DNA from: Gammaproteobacteria bacterium
Lineage (GTDB): Bacteria > Pseudomonadota > Gammaproteobacteria > SZUA-229
NCBI GenBank assembly: GCA_029882355.1
Contig: JAOUKV010000003.1
Coordinates: 89,426-153,425, forward strand
Length of the DNA stretch: 64,000 bases
Direction of reading: 5' to 3'
Numbering within the stretch: position 1 is the stretch's first letter; the number at the start of each line of letters is the position of its first letter. The position numbers and the translations under genes were made by a program. The notes under the pieces are model-generated. The model was not told the DNA's origin. It saw only the letters and a list, made by a program, of their open reading frames with translations, and made no database searches. This document shows positions 39,393 to 50,389 of the stretch, in pieces.

Positions 39393-40202
39393 TCAAGGCT
39401 TTTTTTCGGCCAGCACCTGATCAAAGCGCAAACGGTCGCGCGCATCGAACATGCGTTTTGCAATCAGGTGTAGCACGGCGACCACACCAAAGCCGGTTCC
39501 GGCAGTTACCATAAACATAATCAAAATTTGATACTTCACCGCTTCGACCGGCTCGGTGCCGGAGAGGATCTGGCCGGTCATCATGCCGGGCAGGCTGACG
39601 ATGCCGGCTGCTGCCATCGCATTGATAATTGGAATCATACCGGCACGCATGCTGTCGTGACGGATTTCACGTATCGCTTCAATGGCGGTTTGTCCCAGCA
39701 TTAAACGCTGTTCGATCACGGCACGTTGTTGCCATGCAGTTTGAATCAGACGGTCCATACCCAGTGCGATTCCATTCATGGTGTTACCCAGCATCATGCC
39801 CATCAATGGAATTGCGTACTGCGGTGTGTACCACGGGTCGGTTTTGATAATTAAAAACAGCGCGATCATGGTGATCAAAAATGATGACACGAACAACGAA
39901 AGCCCACTGATACCAAAACCCCACCAGCCTTTTATTTTTCTTTTCTGGCGCGACAACACTTCCCAGGCCGCGACCGTCAGCATCACCAGCATGATCAGTG
40001 CAATCAACGGCAATTGTGCAGTTTCAAAAACCTGCTTCAGCACCAGGCCAATTAATAATAACTGCGCCGTGGTTCTAACCGCCGCGATAATCAGTTGCTG
40101 GGTAATTCCCAGATGCAGGCGCGCGCTCAGGCCAGCCAGTGCCAGCACCAGTAGCGCGGCCAGCATCAGGTCATAGGCGGAAAGTGAGATCAGTGTATTC
40201 AT
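39393..40202 (-). CDS. fetB: FetB-like ABC transporter permease (UPF0014)
   Basis: Integral membrane protein of 269 residues with about seven membrane helices. It contains the family's characteristic blocks IPLMGMMLGNTMNGIALGMDRL, RHDSMRAGMIPIINAM and SLPGMMTGQILSG. E. coli FetB works with FetA to export iron; that role here is by family. Its start overlaps the end of the ATPase gene by 4 bp (ATGA). Confidence 0.87.
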   Translation of the reverse strand: MNTLISLSAYDLMLAALLVLALAGLSARLHLGITQQLIIAAVRTTAQLLLIGLVLKQVFETAQLPLIALIMLVMLTVAAWEVLSRQKRKIKGWWGFGISGLSLFVSSFLITMIALFLIIKTDPWYTPQYAIPLMGMMLGNTMNGIALGMDRLIQTAWQQRAVIEQRLMLGQTAIEAIREIRHDSMRAGMIPIINAMAAAGIVSLPGMMTGQILSGTEPVEAVKYQILIMFMVTAGTGFGVVAVLHLIAKRMFDARDRLRFDQVLAEKKP

Positions 40203-40786
40203 AGTGACACCATCGCTGATTGCGTGAAATCAAAATAACGCTGCGTTGCCACGCGTTTGAGCTGGGCGTGGTTATGCGTCACCCAGATGGCCACCGCGTT
40301 ATTTTGTTGCAGATAATCGGCGATCAGGGCTTCGACTTTGCGGGTATTTTCCGCATCGAGATTGGCGGTCGGTTCGTCCAGCAACAGCACCCGTGGCCTG
40401 TTCGCCAGCATACGCAAAATAGAAAGCCGCTGTTTCTCGCCGCTGGAACATCGCGATAGCTGCCATTGCAGCACCGAATCATCAAATCCCATCGAGGCAA
40501 AATCTACCCCATCTTCAGGAAAATGTGGTGCCACAGTATCAAACCACCACTGACTTTCGGCGGGCAGCAACGCCACCTGCTTGCGCCATTCAGCACCGGA
40601 CACATCCTGCTGGCAAATATCTTCGAAACAAACCAAGCCTTCGACACAATCCATATCGGCAATCGCTCGTAACAGCCGAGTCTTGCCGCAGCCCGACTCA
40701 CCGCTGACACCCAGACACTCGCCCGCCGCCAGTTCAAAACTGATCGGTGCGAGTGTATTAATGATTATTTCAGAGACCTTGAGCAT
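40199..40786 (-). CDS. fetA: FetA-like ABC transporter ATP-binding protein
   Basis: Compact 195-residue ATPase with Walker A GESGCGKT (about residues 30-37), a signature motif reading CSSGEKQR instead of LSGGQ, Walker B RVLLLDEPT and the switch histidine in VTHNHAQ. It is shorter than E. coli FetA (~225). It is coupled to the permease gene directly downstream, and together they form a minimal exporter. Confidence 0.87.
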   Translation of the reverse strand: MLKVSEIIINTLAPISFELAAGECLGVSGESGCGKTRLLRAIADMDCVEGLVCFEDICQQDVSGAEWRKQVALLPAESQWWFDTVAPHFPEDGVDFASMGFDDSVLQWQLSRCSSGEKQRLSILRMLANRPRVLLLDEPTANLDAENTRKVEALIADYLQQNNAVAIWVTHNHAQLKRVATQRYFDFTQSAMVSL

Positions 40787-40835
40787 GGGCGCATTGTATC
40801 AGCACAGTTCGTATTCTTGTTGCTATACTCTGCAC

Positions 40836-41207
40836 ATGAAATGGAAAAACACCTTAACAATCGTACTGTTAACCACGCTGGCCGCAGCCTCTTCCGCCTA
40901 CGCCGAATCCAAACGCGTCGAAGTTTACTCACTCAGCCAGAACTACTGGGATACCCAGCCCGGCGAAACCCTGGGTGAGATCGTCAAGCAATTACTGCCC
41001 AATAATCCTTCGATGCAACATAAGCTGATGACCGATATCGTCAGCCAGAATCCCAATGCTTTTCCAGATGGCAACGCTGATTTTATGCGGGCGAATAGCC
41101 GGCTGTGGTTGCCGAATAATTTAATCCAGACTGATAGTAAAGCTGACTCCAGATACACCGAGGTTGAGTCGTTTTCCTGGGGGAATATAAAGCGTCCTAA
41201 GCGTTAG
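40836..41207 (+). CDS. Small exported FimV/LysM-like protein
   Basis: A 123-residue protein with a signal peptide (NTLTIVLLTTLAAASSAYA). It then has a single LysM-like segment (YWDTQPGETLGEIVKQLLP to NSRLWLPNNL) of the kind found at the N terminus of FimV. The reading frame continues upstream across the ATPase gene on the other strand, but only the ATG in front of the signal peptide is plausible. Peptidoglycan binding is inferred. Confidence 0.75.
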   Translation: MKWKNTLTIVLLTTLAAASSAYAESKRVEVYSLSQNYWDTQPGETLGEIVKQLLPNNPSMQHKLMTDIVSQNPNAFPDGNADFMRANSRLWLPNNLIQTDSKADSRYTEVESFSWGNIKRPKR

Positions 41208-41225
41208 CTCCTGTAAGTTCGAATT

Positions 41226-41897
41226 CTACAACAACCCCCGCTCCGCAAAAGAAACCACCTCATCCCCAATCACCATATGATCAAGCACCCTGATATCCAC
41301 CACTTCCAACGCTTTTTTTAATCGCTGGGTGATCTGTTCATCGGAGCGACTCGGCTCGGCGACACCGGAAGGATGGTTATGCGCAAAAATCACCGCCGCG
41401 GCATTTTTCTTTAAAGCCAGTTTGACTACTTCTCTCGGATAAACACTGGCACCGTCGATGGTGCCATAAAACATTTTGTCGAATGAGATTATGCGATTAC
41501 GGTTATCGAGAAACAGGCAGGCAAAAACTTCGTGTGGGTAACTTTGCAGCTCAGCTTGCAGATATCGGCGAGTTTCATCTGGACTGCACAGAGCATCGCC
41601 ACGTTGTATATTTTCAAACAAATGTCGCTGCGCCATTTCTAGCACAGCCTGTAACTGGGTATATTTGGCCGGACCTAATCCATGACGCTGACAAAATTTA
41701 CTCTCGCTGGCTTCGAGAAGCGGTTTTAGACCGCCAAAGTCGTCCAGTAAAGATCGCGCAAGATCGACCGCAGTCAGGCCTTTCACGCCGGTACGAAGAA
41801 ATATTGCCAGTAGTTCAGCATCGGAGAGTGCGTCTGCGCCTTTCTGGAGGAGTTTTTCCCGCGGCCTTTCCTGCGCGGGCCAGTCTGATATAGCCAT
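41226..41897 (-). CDS. radC: RadC family JAB-domain protein
   Basis: A 223-residue protein with an N-terminal helix-hairpin-helix region (to about 90) and a C-terminal JAB/MPN domain. That domain carries the full metal motif ([15 protein letters not shown]) and an upstream glutamate. The name comes from an old E. coli mapping error; the function is unsettled. It is divergent from coaBC, as is common in gammaproteobacteria. Confidence 0.94.
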   Translation of the reverse strand: MAISDWPAQERPREKLLQKGADALSDAELLAIFLRTGVKGLTAVDLARSLLDDFGGLKPLLEASESKFCQRHGLGPAKYTQLQAVLEMAQRHLFENIQRGDALCSPDETRRYLQAELQSYPHEVFACLFLDNRNRIISFDKMFYGTIDGASVYPREVVKLALKKNAAAVIFAHNHPSGVAEPSRSDEQITQRLKKALEVVDIRVLDHMVIGDEVVSFAERGLL

Positions 41898-41991
41898 AGT
41901 CGTCCCTGATTCATGCGATACAACATAATAGACCCGTTTGAATGACGAGGCAAACCAGCGATTAAATGCTTGATTCTGTTAAACTACGCAG

Positions 41992-43242
41992 ATGAAACGC
42001 TTACACGGCAAAAATATTCTACTCGGTATTACTGGCGGCATTGCCGCTTATAAAAGCGCCGAACTCACTCGTCGTCTGAAAGACGCAGGTGCGGATGTAC
42101 GTGTTGCCATGACCAAAGCTGCTACCGAGTTTGTAACACCGCTGACGTTTCAGGCATTATCAGGCAATCCAGTTCACACAGAATTGCTGAATGAGAAGGC
42201 TGAAGCCGGTATGGGTCATATTGAGCTAGCACGTTGGGCAGACGCTATTTTGATCGCCCCCACCAGCGCGAACTTTATTGCCAAACTGGCACAGGGTCGT
42301 GCTGATGATTTGCTCAGCACCATCTGTCTCGCCAGTGAAGCCCCACTGGCTTTTGCGCCAGCGATGAATCAGGCGATGTGGAACGATCTGGCTACACAGG
42401 CCAATTGCAAAATTTTACGTCAGCGTGGCCTGTTTCAATTTGGCCCTGCTTCTGGTGAGCAGGCTTGCGGTGAAGTGGGTGAAGGTCGTTTGATGGAAGT
42501 GCACGATCTAGTTAATCATCTCGCTGATTGTTTTGAGCATGGTGAATTACAGGCAGTGAATGTAATGATTACTGCTGGCCCGACTTATGAACCCATCGAT
42601 CCGGTACGTTTTATCGGTAACCGCAGCTCTGGTCTTATGGGTTATGCACTGGCCGAAGCCGCTCGTGAAGCTGGCGCCTCGGTAACTTTAGTCAGTGGCC
42701 CCTGCCATTTAGCGACACCCGACAAAGTGCAATGCATTGACGTTGAAACTGCCGAACAAATGCACAAAGCCGTTTTTGATCATCTGCCGCAGTGTGATAT
42801 TTTTATCGCTGCTGCTGCCGTCGCAGATTACAAACCAGTTGAAGCACACCAACAAAAAATAAAGAAAGACAACGAGTCGTTATCGCTATCATTGGAACGC
42901 AACCCCGATATTTTGAGCGATGTTGCCCATGCGACCAAACGACCTTTTGTTGTCGGTTTTGCGGCTGAAACTGAAAATCTCGAAAAAAATGCGCTCGATA
43001 AATTACAGCGAAAAAATTTAGATATGATTGCCGCCAATTTTGTTGGTCAAACAGAAAATGACAAGCAGGATATTGGTTTCAATAGTGAATATAATGCCCT
43101 GCAGGTTTTCTGGGCTGACGGCAGCGCTACGCTAGAAACAACTCGAAAAAATGTTTTGGCACGTCAATTAATCCAACTTATTACTAACCATTATCAGACC
43201 CATAAAAAAGATGAAAAAAATACAGCTCAAAATTTTAGATAA
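41992..43242 (+). CDS. coaBC: Bifunctional phosphopantothenoylcysteine decarboxylase/synthetase
   Basis: Two successive steps of coenzyme A synthesis in one 416-residue protein. The N-terminal flavodoxin-like decarboxylase (CoaC, to about 190) has [22 protein letters not shown] and [10 protein letters not shown]. The C-terminal synthetase (CoaB) has [18 protein letters not shown] and AAVADYKP. The last 32 bp overlap dut in another frame, so the two are translated from one message. Confidence 0.96.
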   Translation: MKRLHGKNILLGITGGIAAYKSAELTRRLKDAGADVRVAMTKAATEFVTPLTFQALSGNPVHTELLNEKAEAGMGHIELARWADAILIAPTSANFIAKLAQGRADDLLSTICLASEAPLAFAPAMNQAMWNDLATQANCKILRQRGLFQFGPASGEQACGEVGEGRLMEVHDLVNHLADCFEHGELQAVNVMITAGPTYEPIDPVRFIGNRSSGLMGYALAEAAREAGASVTLVSGPCHLATPDKVQCIDVETAEQMHKAVFDHLPQCDIFIAAAAVADYKPVEAHQQKIKKDNESLSLSLERNPDILSDVAHATKRPFVVGFAAETENLEKNALDKLQRKNLDMIAANFVGQTENDKQDIGFNSEYNALQVFWADGSATLETTRKNVLARQLIQLITNHYQTHKKDEKNTAQNFR

Positions 43243-43666
43243 GCGTATAGGTAATGAAATTCCATTACCCGCACACGCAACTGAAGGTTCAGCCGGCATG
43301 GATTTACGTGCCTGTATTGATGAAACCATCACGCTAAATCCTGGTGACACTGAACTTATTCCCACCGGCATTGCGATTCATATTGCTGATTCCGGTTTAG
43401 CTGCAACTATTTTGCCACGCTCAGGCTTAGGTCATAAACATGGCATTGTCCTGGGCAATCTTGTCGGTTTAATCGACTCCGATTACCAGGGTCAGTTATT
43501 TGTTTCCTGCTGGAACCGTGGCGATAAAACATTCAAAATTGAAATCGGTGACCGTATAGCACAATTAGTTTTTGTACCGGTGGTACAGTGCGATTTTGAT
43601 GTGGTTGATGAGTTTGATTCAACCGACCGTGGCGAAGGTGGCTTTGGCCATTCCGGCTCTAAATAA
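43211..43666 (+). CDS. dut: dUTP diphosphatase
   Basis: Hydrolyses dUTP to dUMP, keeping uracil out of DNA and feeding dTMP synthesis. The 151-residue trimeric type has the five motifs: [37 protein letters not shown] and the C-terminal arm [10 protein letters not shown]. It overlaps coaBC by 32 bp and precedes algC by 22 bp. A purine-rich AAAAAAG is the only candidate ribosome-binding site. Confidence 0.97.
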   Translation: MKKIQLKILDKRIGNEIPLPAHATEGSAGMDLRACIDETITLNPGDTELIPTGIAIHIADSGLAATILPRSGLGHKHGIVLGNLVGLIDSDYQGQLFVSCWNRGDKTFKIEIGDRIAQLVFVPVVQCDFDVVDEFDSTDRGEGGFGHSGSK

Positions 43667-43688
43667 ACACACAACAGATTAAATACTT

Positions 43689-45062
43689 ATGGCTATTACT
43701 GAAGATATTTTCCGCGCCTACGATATTCGTGGCATTGTTGAAACAGCACTGACACCAGATGCAGTGCGTCAAATTGGTCAGGCTTTTGCCACCGAAGCAC
43801 GCAACCAAAACCAGAAGACGGTTGTCATCGCCAGGGACGGTCGTTTATCCAGCCCCATGTTGTCACAGGCACTCAGTGACGGTTTACGTGCCGGTGGTTG
43901 TGATGTGATTGATGTCGGCATGGTACCCACACCCGTCTTATATTACGCCACGCATAAACTGGAAACCGGCACTGGCATTATGATCACCGGCAGCCATAAT
44001 CCACCACAATACAACGGCATAAAAATGATGATGGATGGCCACACCCTGTACGGTGATGGCATCAAGGCTTTGTATCAACTGATCGTCGATAACAAGTTAT
44101 CGACTGGTGAAGGCAGCTATCGTGAAAAAGATGTGCTCGCCGATTATATTGAAAGAATTGTCTCTGACATCAAACTAGCCAAACCCATGCGCGTTGCGAT
44201 TGATTGCGGTAATGGTGTAGCCGGTGTTTGTGCGACGGAGTTATTTACCAAACTCGGTTGCGAAGTCACCGAGTTGTTCTGTGATGTTGATGGTACTTTC
44301 CCCAATCATCACCCCGATCCTTCCCGACCTGAAAATCTCACGGACATTATGAAGGTTGTAGCTGATAAGAAACTGGATCTTGGTTTGGCCTTTGACGGTG
44401 ACGGTGATCGCGTTGGTGTTATCGATGATAAACAAAAAATCATCTGGGCAGATCGCCAAATGATGCTTTACGCCGCCGATGTTTTGCAAAGAAAACCGGG
44501 TGCGCAGATTATTTTCGACATCAAATCCAGCACCAATCTGGAAAAAGTTATTAAAGAACACGGCGGGGAACCGCTAATGTGGAAAACCGGTCATTCATTC
44601 ATCAAAGCTAAAATGAGAGAAACTGGTGCAGAGCTCGCCGGTGAAATGAGCGGCCACATTTTCTTCAAAGAGCGCTGGTATGGTTTTGATGATGGCCTTT
44701 ACAGTGCTGCACGTATGCTGGAAATTCTCAGCAAGCGTGATGAAATAGCTTCTGACGTTTTTGCCGCTCTGCCTGACAGCTGTAACACACCTGAACTTCA
44801 AATCCAGTTTGAAGAAGGTGAGCATTACAAGTTCATGGACAAGTTTAAACAGGAGGCTGATTTCTCTGGTGCTGACATTTCAACTATCGACGGCATGCGT
44901 GTTAATTACGCTGAGGGATGGGGATTAATTCGCCCTTCCAACACCACACCTTGTTTGGTGCTGCGTTTTGAGGCTAATACTGAAACATTACTGGAAGAAA
45001 TTCAAAATACGTTTAAACAGCAGTTACTTAAAATGGATGACAGTTTAAAACTTCCCTTTTAA
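43689..45062 (+). CDS. algC: Phosphomannomutase/phosphoglucomutase (AlgC type)
   Basis: Interconverts hexose 1- and 6-phosphates for LPS and exopolysaccharide precursors. The 457-residue alpha-D-phosphohexomutase has the phosphoserine loop TGSHNPPQYNGIK, the metal loop DGDGDRVG, the sugar-binding GEMSGHIFF and the C-terminal phosphate loop RPSNTTP. It lies in the common coaBC-dut-algC-argB order. Confidence 0.94.
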   Translation: MAITEDIFRAYDIRGIVETALTPDAVRQIGQAFATEARNQNQKTVVIARDGRLSSPMLSQALSDGLRAGGCDVIDVGMVPTPVLYYATHKLETGTGIMITGSHNPPQYNGIKMMMDGHTLYGDGIKALYQLIVDNKLSTGEGSYREKDVLADYIERIVSDIKLAKPMRVAIDCGNGVAGVCATELFTKLGCEVTELFCDVDGTFPNHHPDPSRPENLTDIMKVVADKKLDLGLAFDGDGDRVGVIDDKQKIIWADRQMMLYAADVLQRKPGAQIIFDIKSSTNLEKVIKEHGGEPLMWKTGHSFIKAKMRETGAELAGEMSGHIFFKERWYGFDDGLYSAARMLEILSKRDEIASDVFAALPDSCNTPELQIQFEEGEHYKFMDKFKQEADFSGADISTIDGMRVNYAEGWGLIRPSNTTPCLVLRFEANTETLLEEIQNTFKQQLLKMDDSLKLPF

Positions 45063-45090
45063 ACTACTTCACGAAACCACTAACAAATAA

Positions 45091-45993
<903 letters not shown>

Positions 45994-46016
45994 GCCTAAT
46001 CTCACTCATCTATTAG

Positions 46017-46685
46017 CTATAACCCCAATGCTTCCTGACGACGCTCTTCTCGTTTATCTTTTACGCGTTGCTGTTCAGCCTTCAACTCACGGAAACGTTT
46101 GACGTAACCGGCAAACTGTTCGGTGATTTCCTGTTTTCTTTTTTCATGACTTGCTGCTAGATCTTCATATGTACGCAGCTGATTTTCCTGACGTTTTGCT
46201 TTATCACTAATATCTTTAGGCACTTCCTTGCCCTTGGTCGCATAAGTCGCCATATTTTTTTCTATTATCGCCAATTTTCGTTTTGCATCTTCAATAATAG
46301 ATTTTGAAAGTTGCAACTGTGATCCAACTGCATCCAGGCGCGCCTTTAGAGCGGCATCCAGATCTCGCTCTGTAGTATACGTATCAAGCAGAACTCTATC
46401 CTGTTTAGCCTGTTCTTTAGCTCGCTTTTCCTCTTCCGCTTTAGCAGCCTTAAGACGTTTTTTTTCCTGTCTTTGCTCTTCTGTTTCAGCCACAACTTCT
46501 TCATGAGCTTTCATTACCGCACCCTGCTCATTTAGCTCTTTATGTTCCTTATTTAAGTATCGTTCAGGTATCTTGTCTCCAAAATGTGTATTTCCTTCTT
46601 CATCCACCCATTTAAACATTTTTGCCTGTACGGGAAACGCACAGACAAGCAATATAAGAAATAATGGCGTCAATTTATAATTCAT
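46017..46685 (-). CDS. Exported DUF4124 coiled-coil protein
   Basis: A 222-residue periplasmic protein. It has a signal peptide (LTPLFLILLVCAFPVQA), a short DUF4124 module (KMFKWVDEEGNTHFGDKIP, residues 22-42), and then a long, highly charged coiled coil rich in K, E, R and Q. DUF4124 has no known function. It is convergent with argB and divergent from the TSUP gene. Confidence 0.8.
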   Translation of the reverse strand: MNYKLTPLFLILLVCAFPVQAKMFKWVDEEGNTHFGDKIPERYLNKEHKELNEQGAVMKAHEEVVAETEEQRQEKKRLKAAKAEEEKRAKEQAKQDRVLLDTYTTERDLDAALKARLDAVGSQLQLSKSIIEDAKRKLAIIEKNMATYATKGKEVPKDISDKAKRQENQLRTYEDLAASHEKRKQEITEQFAGYVKRFRELKAEQQRVKDKREERRQEALGL

Positions 46686-46770
46686 AACAAAATCCTCGTA
46701 ACAACAATCTTTAGAGTATAGGCACTAATGTGGCACAATGTTTGTGTCATCTTATCGAAAACAAACATAA

Positions 46771-47520
46771 ATGTTAGAACAAATACTCATTTTTTTTATT
46801 TCACTGATTGCAAATATTTTCTCAGCTCTGTCAGGCGGAGGTGCAGGCCTTATTCAGCTACCCGTACTAATTTTTCTGGGACTGCCCTTCGGTGTGGCGG
46901 TGGCAACGCACAAGGTCGCCACAGTTGCACTCGGAATTGGAGCGACTATACGACATCTTAAAGAAAGTCATCTTGAACGTCGCTTTGCACTGTTTATCGT
47001 CGCTGCGGGTCTACCTGGTGTCATTCTTGGTGCCAGTTTTATCCTTCAAGTTCCCGACCGGATAGCAGAAATCGCTCTCGGCATACTGACTCTAAGCCTG
47101 AGCATTTACTCTTTTTTCTCACCCGAACTGGGACAAAACCACCAACCTGCCCATCGAAACCAGCAAGGCTACGTACTTGGTGGCGGCGTACTTTTCATCA
47201 TCGGCGTTCTCAATGGCTCGCTCACATCGGGTACTGGTTTGTTTGTAACATTATGGATTGTTCAATGGTTTGGTCTGGATTACAAGCGTGCCGTTACTTA
47301 CACATTGATTCTGGTTGGCCTGTTCTGGAATGGCGCAGGCGCTATCACGCTGGGTATTCTTGGTGAAATACACTGGTTGTGGATACCTGCCCTGTTACTC
47401 GGCTCAGTGATAGGTGGCTACGTGGGCGCACATCTGGCTATTGTTAAAGGCAATAAACTGATTAAGCGTAGTTTTGAGATCGTGACTTTATTAGTGGGAA
47501 TAAAGCTGATAGTTGGTTAA
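46771..47520 (+). CDS. TSUP/TauE-family membrane permease
   Basis: A 249-residue membrane protein with about eight helices in two similar halves. The family glycine motifs are SALSGGGAGLIQLPVLIF near the N terminus and LNGSLTSGTGLFVT in the second half. TSUP members export sulfite or sulfoacetate or take up thiosulfate; the substrate is not evident here. It is convergent with pyrE with a 6-bp gap. Confidence 0.88.
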   Translation: MLEQILIFFISLIANIFSALSGGGAGLIQLPVLIFLGLPFGVAVATHKVATVALGIGATIRHLKESHLERRFALFIVAAGLPGVILGASFILQVPDRIAEIALGILTLSLSIYSFFSPELGQNHQPAHRNQQGYVLGGGVLFIIGVLNGSLTSGTGLFVTLWIVQWFGLDYKRAVTYTLILVGLFWNGAGAITLGILGEIHWLWIPALLLGSVIGGYVGAHLAIVKGNKLIKRSFEIVTLLVGIKLIVG

Positions 47521-47526
47521 AAGCCC

Positions 47527-48168
47527 TTAAACTCCGTATTTCTCACGATAAGCCTTCATCGCCGCCAGATGATCTTTAAACTGCTCATCGGTCTCCAGAT
47601 AATCAATCAAATCAGTCATGGTGATAATGCTGCTCACCGGAATATCATAATCATCCTGCACTTCCTGAATCGCCGATTTTTCAGCCTTGCCTTTTTCCTG
47701 TCGATCCAGTGCGATCATGACACCGGAAATCTCACCACCCTGTGCCTTGATGATATCGACAGCTTCACGAATCGCAGTGCCGGCAGTAATCACATCGTCG
47801 ACCACCAGAACTTTGCCCTTTAGTTCTGCCCCAACGATGCTGCCGCCTTCGCCGTGATCTTTGGCTTCTTTGCGATTAAAAGCATAGGGCTTGTCGATGC
47901 CATGATCTACCGACAGCGCCACTGCCAGTGTCGAAACCAGCGGGATGCCTTTGTAAGCTGGGCCAAACAAAACATCATATTCCTGTTTCTGATCAATCAG
48001 TGCTGATGCATAACTTTTACCCAATTCAGACAGAGCATGTCCGGTATTGAATAATCCAGCATTAAAAAAATAAGGGCTAATTCGGCCTGATTTAAGGGTG
48101 AACTCACCAAAACGTAATACCTGATACTGAATAGCGAGTCGAATAAAGTGTTTTTTGTAATCTTGCAT
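47527..48168 (-). CDS. pyrE: Orotate phosphoribosyltransferase
   Basis: Joins orotate and PRPP to give OMP in pyrimidine synthesis. The 213-residue enzyme has the PRPP loop [17 protein letters not shown], the flexible catalytic loop around [12 protein letters not shown], and [10 protein letters not shown]. It is divergent from the exonuclease III gene; pyrE next to an xth-type nuclease is common in gammaproteobacteria. Confidence 0.97.
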   Translation of the reverse strand: MQDYKKHFIRLAIQYQVLRFGEFTLKSGRISPYFFNAGLFNTGHALSELGKSYASALIDQKQEYDVLFGPAYKGIPLVSTLAVALSVDHGIDKPYAFNRKEAKDHGEGGSIVGAELKGKVLVVDDVITAGTAIREAVDIIKAQGGEISGVMIALDRQEKGKAEKSAIQEVQDDYDIPVSSIITMTDLIDYLETDEQFKDHLAAMKAYREKYGV

Positions 48169-48255
48169 GGCAACTAATAGTGTTATTGAAACAATCTATG
48201 AGTATAAATGATTTGACGCCTCAAAGCGGCACAAGCTGGTATCATACGCGCCATT

Positions 48256-49032
48256 ATGAAAATCATATCTGCAAACACCAATGGCATTCGCGCCGCTGCC
48301 AAAAAAGGCTTTTTTGAATGGCTGGAAAAAGTTGATGCTGACGTCGTCTGCATTCAGGAAACCAAGGCCCAGGAACACCAGCTCACCCACGAGCAGTTCA
48401 AACCCGATGACTATTTCTGTTACTACCATGACGCAGTAAAAAAAGGTTATAGCGGTGTCGCCATCTACAGCAAGGTTAAACCGAAAAAGATTATCGAAGG
48501 CATTGGCTGGCACGACATCGACGTTGAAGGCCGTTATCTGGAATTCCAGTTTGAAAAACTGAGCGTGATTTCACTGTATATGCACTCGGGTTCTGCCAGC
48601 GAAGAAAGGCAGGCGGTGAAATTCGATTTCATGGAACGCTTCATGACCTACCTGCAAAGCCTTCGCCGCAAACGCCGTGAATTTATTATCTGTGGTGACT
48701 GGAACATCGCGCATAAAAAAATCGACATCAAGAACTGGCGCGGTAATCAGAAAAACTCCGGTTTTCTGCCCGAGGAGCGCGCCTGGCTCGACACCCTGTT
48801 CGATGAAGTCGGTTATGTTGATGCTTTTCGCGTGGTCAACCAGGAAGAAGACCAGTACACCTGGTGGTCGAACCGTGGTCAGGCCTGGGCGAATAACACT
48901 GGCTGGCGCATTGATTACCAGATCATCACACCAAAACTGGCGCCACTGGTTAAAGGTGCCAGTATCTACAAAGACGAACGTTTTTCTGATCATTCGCCAC
49001 TGATTATTGATTACGACTACGAATTAAAATGA
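48256..49032 (+). CDS. xth: Exodeoxyribonuclease III (ExoA-type AP endonuclease)
   Basis: Repairs abasic sites and has 3'-exonuclease activity. The 258-residue EEP-fold protein shows the metal and catalytic residues in context: ANTNGIRAA, CIQETKAQ, YMHSGSA, CGDWNIAH, TGWRIDYQI and FSDHSPL. The stop overlaps the next ATG (ATGA), coupling it to the AmpG-like permease gene. Confidence 0.94.
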   Translation: MKIISANTNGIRAAAKKGFFEWLEKVDADVVCIQETKAQEHQLTHEQFKPDDYFCYYHDAVKKGYSGVAIYSKVKPKKIIEGIGWHDIDVEGRYLEFQFEKLSVISLYMHSGSASEERQAVKFDFMERFMTYLQSLRRKRREFIICGDWNIAHKKIDIKNWRGNQKNSGFLPEERAWLDTLFDEVGYVDAFRVVNQEEDQYTWWSNRGQAWANNTGWRIDYQIITPKLAPLVKGASIYKDERFSDHSPLIIDYDYELK

Positions 49033-50384
49033 GCGATGCCGGCATACAACACAAAAGCTGGAAGGACGCGGTCAGCGTTTATCTCCAGCCGCGTGTGTTG
49101 GCCATGCTTTTTCTGGGTTTCTCTGCGGGTCTACCGCTACTGTTAGTTTTTGGCACCCTCTCTGGCTGGCTGGCCCGTGTTGGTATCGACAAAAGCACCA
49201 TCGGCCATGTCAGCTGGGTTGCCCTGCTTTATGGCCTTAAATTCATCTGGTCACCGCTGGTCGATCGCGGTCAAATCCCCCTGCTGCAGCCTTTACTAGG
49301 TCAAAGACGGAGCTGGATGCTGGTCGCTCAAGCCGGCGTTATCGGCGGTTTATTGTTGATGGCAAGCAGCGACCCCCTCACCAGCCTGGAACCACTGGTC
49401 TATGCTGCCATACTGGTTGCCTTTGCCTCTGCAACACAGGACATCGCCATCGACGCCTGGCGCATTGAAGCCATGCCCACCGAATTTCAGGGTGCCATGT
49501 CGGGCACTTATCAAATGGGGTATCGTCTGGGCATGTTGCTTGCGGGTGGCGGCGCATTCACACTGGCGCATTTCTATTCATGGTCCTTCGCCTACGCCGC
49601 ATTGGCCATGTGTATGGTACTGGGCATTATCACTACCCTGCTCATTTCTGAGCCAGAGCACAACATTTCAGACTCGACCTGGCAACAGGAAGAAAAAGTC
49701 ATCGCCTTCATGGAAAACTCTACGCACCTGCCCGACAGCATTCGCCACGCTTACGCCTGGTTTATCGGCGCGGTTATCTGTCCATTCACCGAGTTTTTTA
49801 TCCGCAATGGCAAATTCGCTTTCATAATTTTACTGTTCATCGGCCTGTTTCGAATCAGCGATATCACCATGGGCATCATGGCCAATCCGCTTTATGTTGA
49901 TATTGGTTACAGCGATCTCGAAATTGGCCTGATCACAAAAACCATCGGCCCCTTCATCACCATTACCGGTGCATTGCTGGGCGGCACGCTGGTGGTTCGT
50001 TACGGGGTAATGAGCATATTATTGCTGGGAGCGATTCTGGTGGTGATTACCAACCTGACCTTCGTTGCGCTTGCGCTGCTACCACCCGATGTTATTTACC
50101 TGTCCGTGGTTATTGGTGCCGACAATCTGAGTGCTGGCATAGCAGGTTCCGCCTTCATTGCTTATTTATCCGGGATGACTAATCGCGCCTATACCGCTAC
50201 GCAATATGCGCTCTTCAGCTCATTGATGTTACTACCCGCCAAGTTTATCGGTGGCTTTTCCGGCGAAGTGGTTGATGCTTCTGGTTATGTTTCATTCTTT
50301 GTTTATACCGCTGCACTCGGCCTGCCTGCTATCGCACTCATTCTGTATTTAAGAAATAAACCATTTAATGGTGTGACGCACTAA
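49029..50384 (+). CDS. ampG: AmpG-like muropeptide permease (MFS)
   Basis: Imports anhydro-muropeptides for cell-wall recycling. The 451-residue major-facilitator protein has about 12 to 14 helices. It has the AmpG-type blocks FSAGLPLLLVFGTLSGWL, YGLKFIWSPLVDR, ATQDIAIDAWRIE and SGTYQMGYRLGML. It is preceded by xth and followed after 5 bp by hemW. Confidence 0.9.
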   Translation: MSDAGIQHKSWKDAVSVYLQPRVLAMLFLGFSAGLPLLLVFGTLSGWLARVGIDKSTIGHVSWVALLYGLKFIWSPLVDRGQIPLLQPLLGQRRSWMLVAQAGVIGGLLLMASSDPLTSLEPLVYAAILVAFASATQDIAIDAWRIEAMPTEFQGAMSGTYQMGYRLGMLLAGGGAFTLAHFYSWSFAYAALAMCMVLGIITTLLISEPEHNISDSTWQQEEKVIAFMENSTHLPDSIRHAYAWFIGAVICPFTEFFIRNGKFAFIILLFIGLFRISDITMGIMANPLYVDIGYSDLEIGLITKTIGPFITITGALLGGTLVVRYGVMSILLLGAILVVITNLTFVALALLPPDVIYLSVVIGADNLSAGIAGSAFIAYLSGMTNRAYTATQYALFSSLMLLPAKFIGGFSGEVVDASGYVSFFVYTAALGLPAIALILYLRNKPFNGVTH

Positions 50385-50389
50385 ATATC

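Noticed and set aside
39380..39413. GCTGGCCG / CGGCCAGC pairing at the PfkB-FetB junction as a terminator
   Set aside because: The loop is 16 or more bases and contains the T run, and the arm lies in the fetB coding region, so it is not a standard intrinsic terminator.
40581..40835. The upstream extension of the FimV-like protein across the ATPase gene
   Set aside because: It lies antisense to a well-supported gene and lacks similarity; the signal peptide begins at the ATG at 40836.
43211..43242. The 32-bp coaBC-dut overlap as a frameshift error
   Set aside because: Both proteins have complete conserved ends, and short overlaps are normal in this operon.
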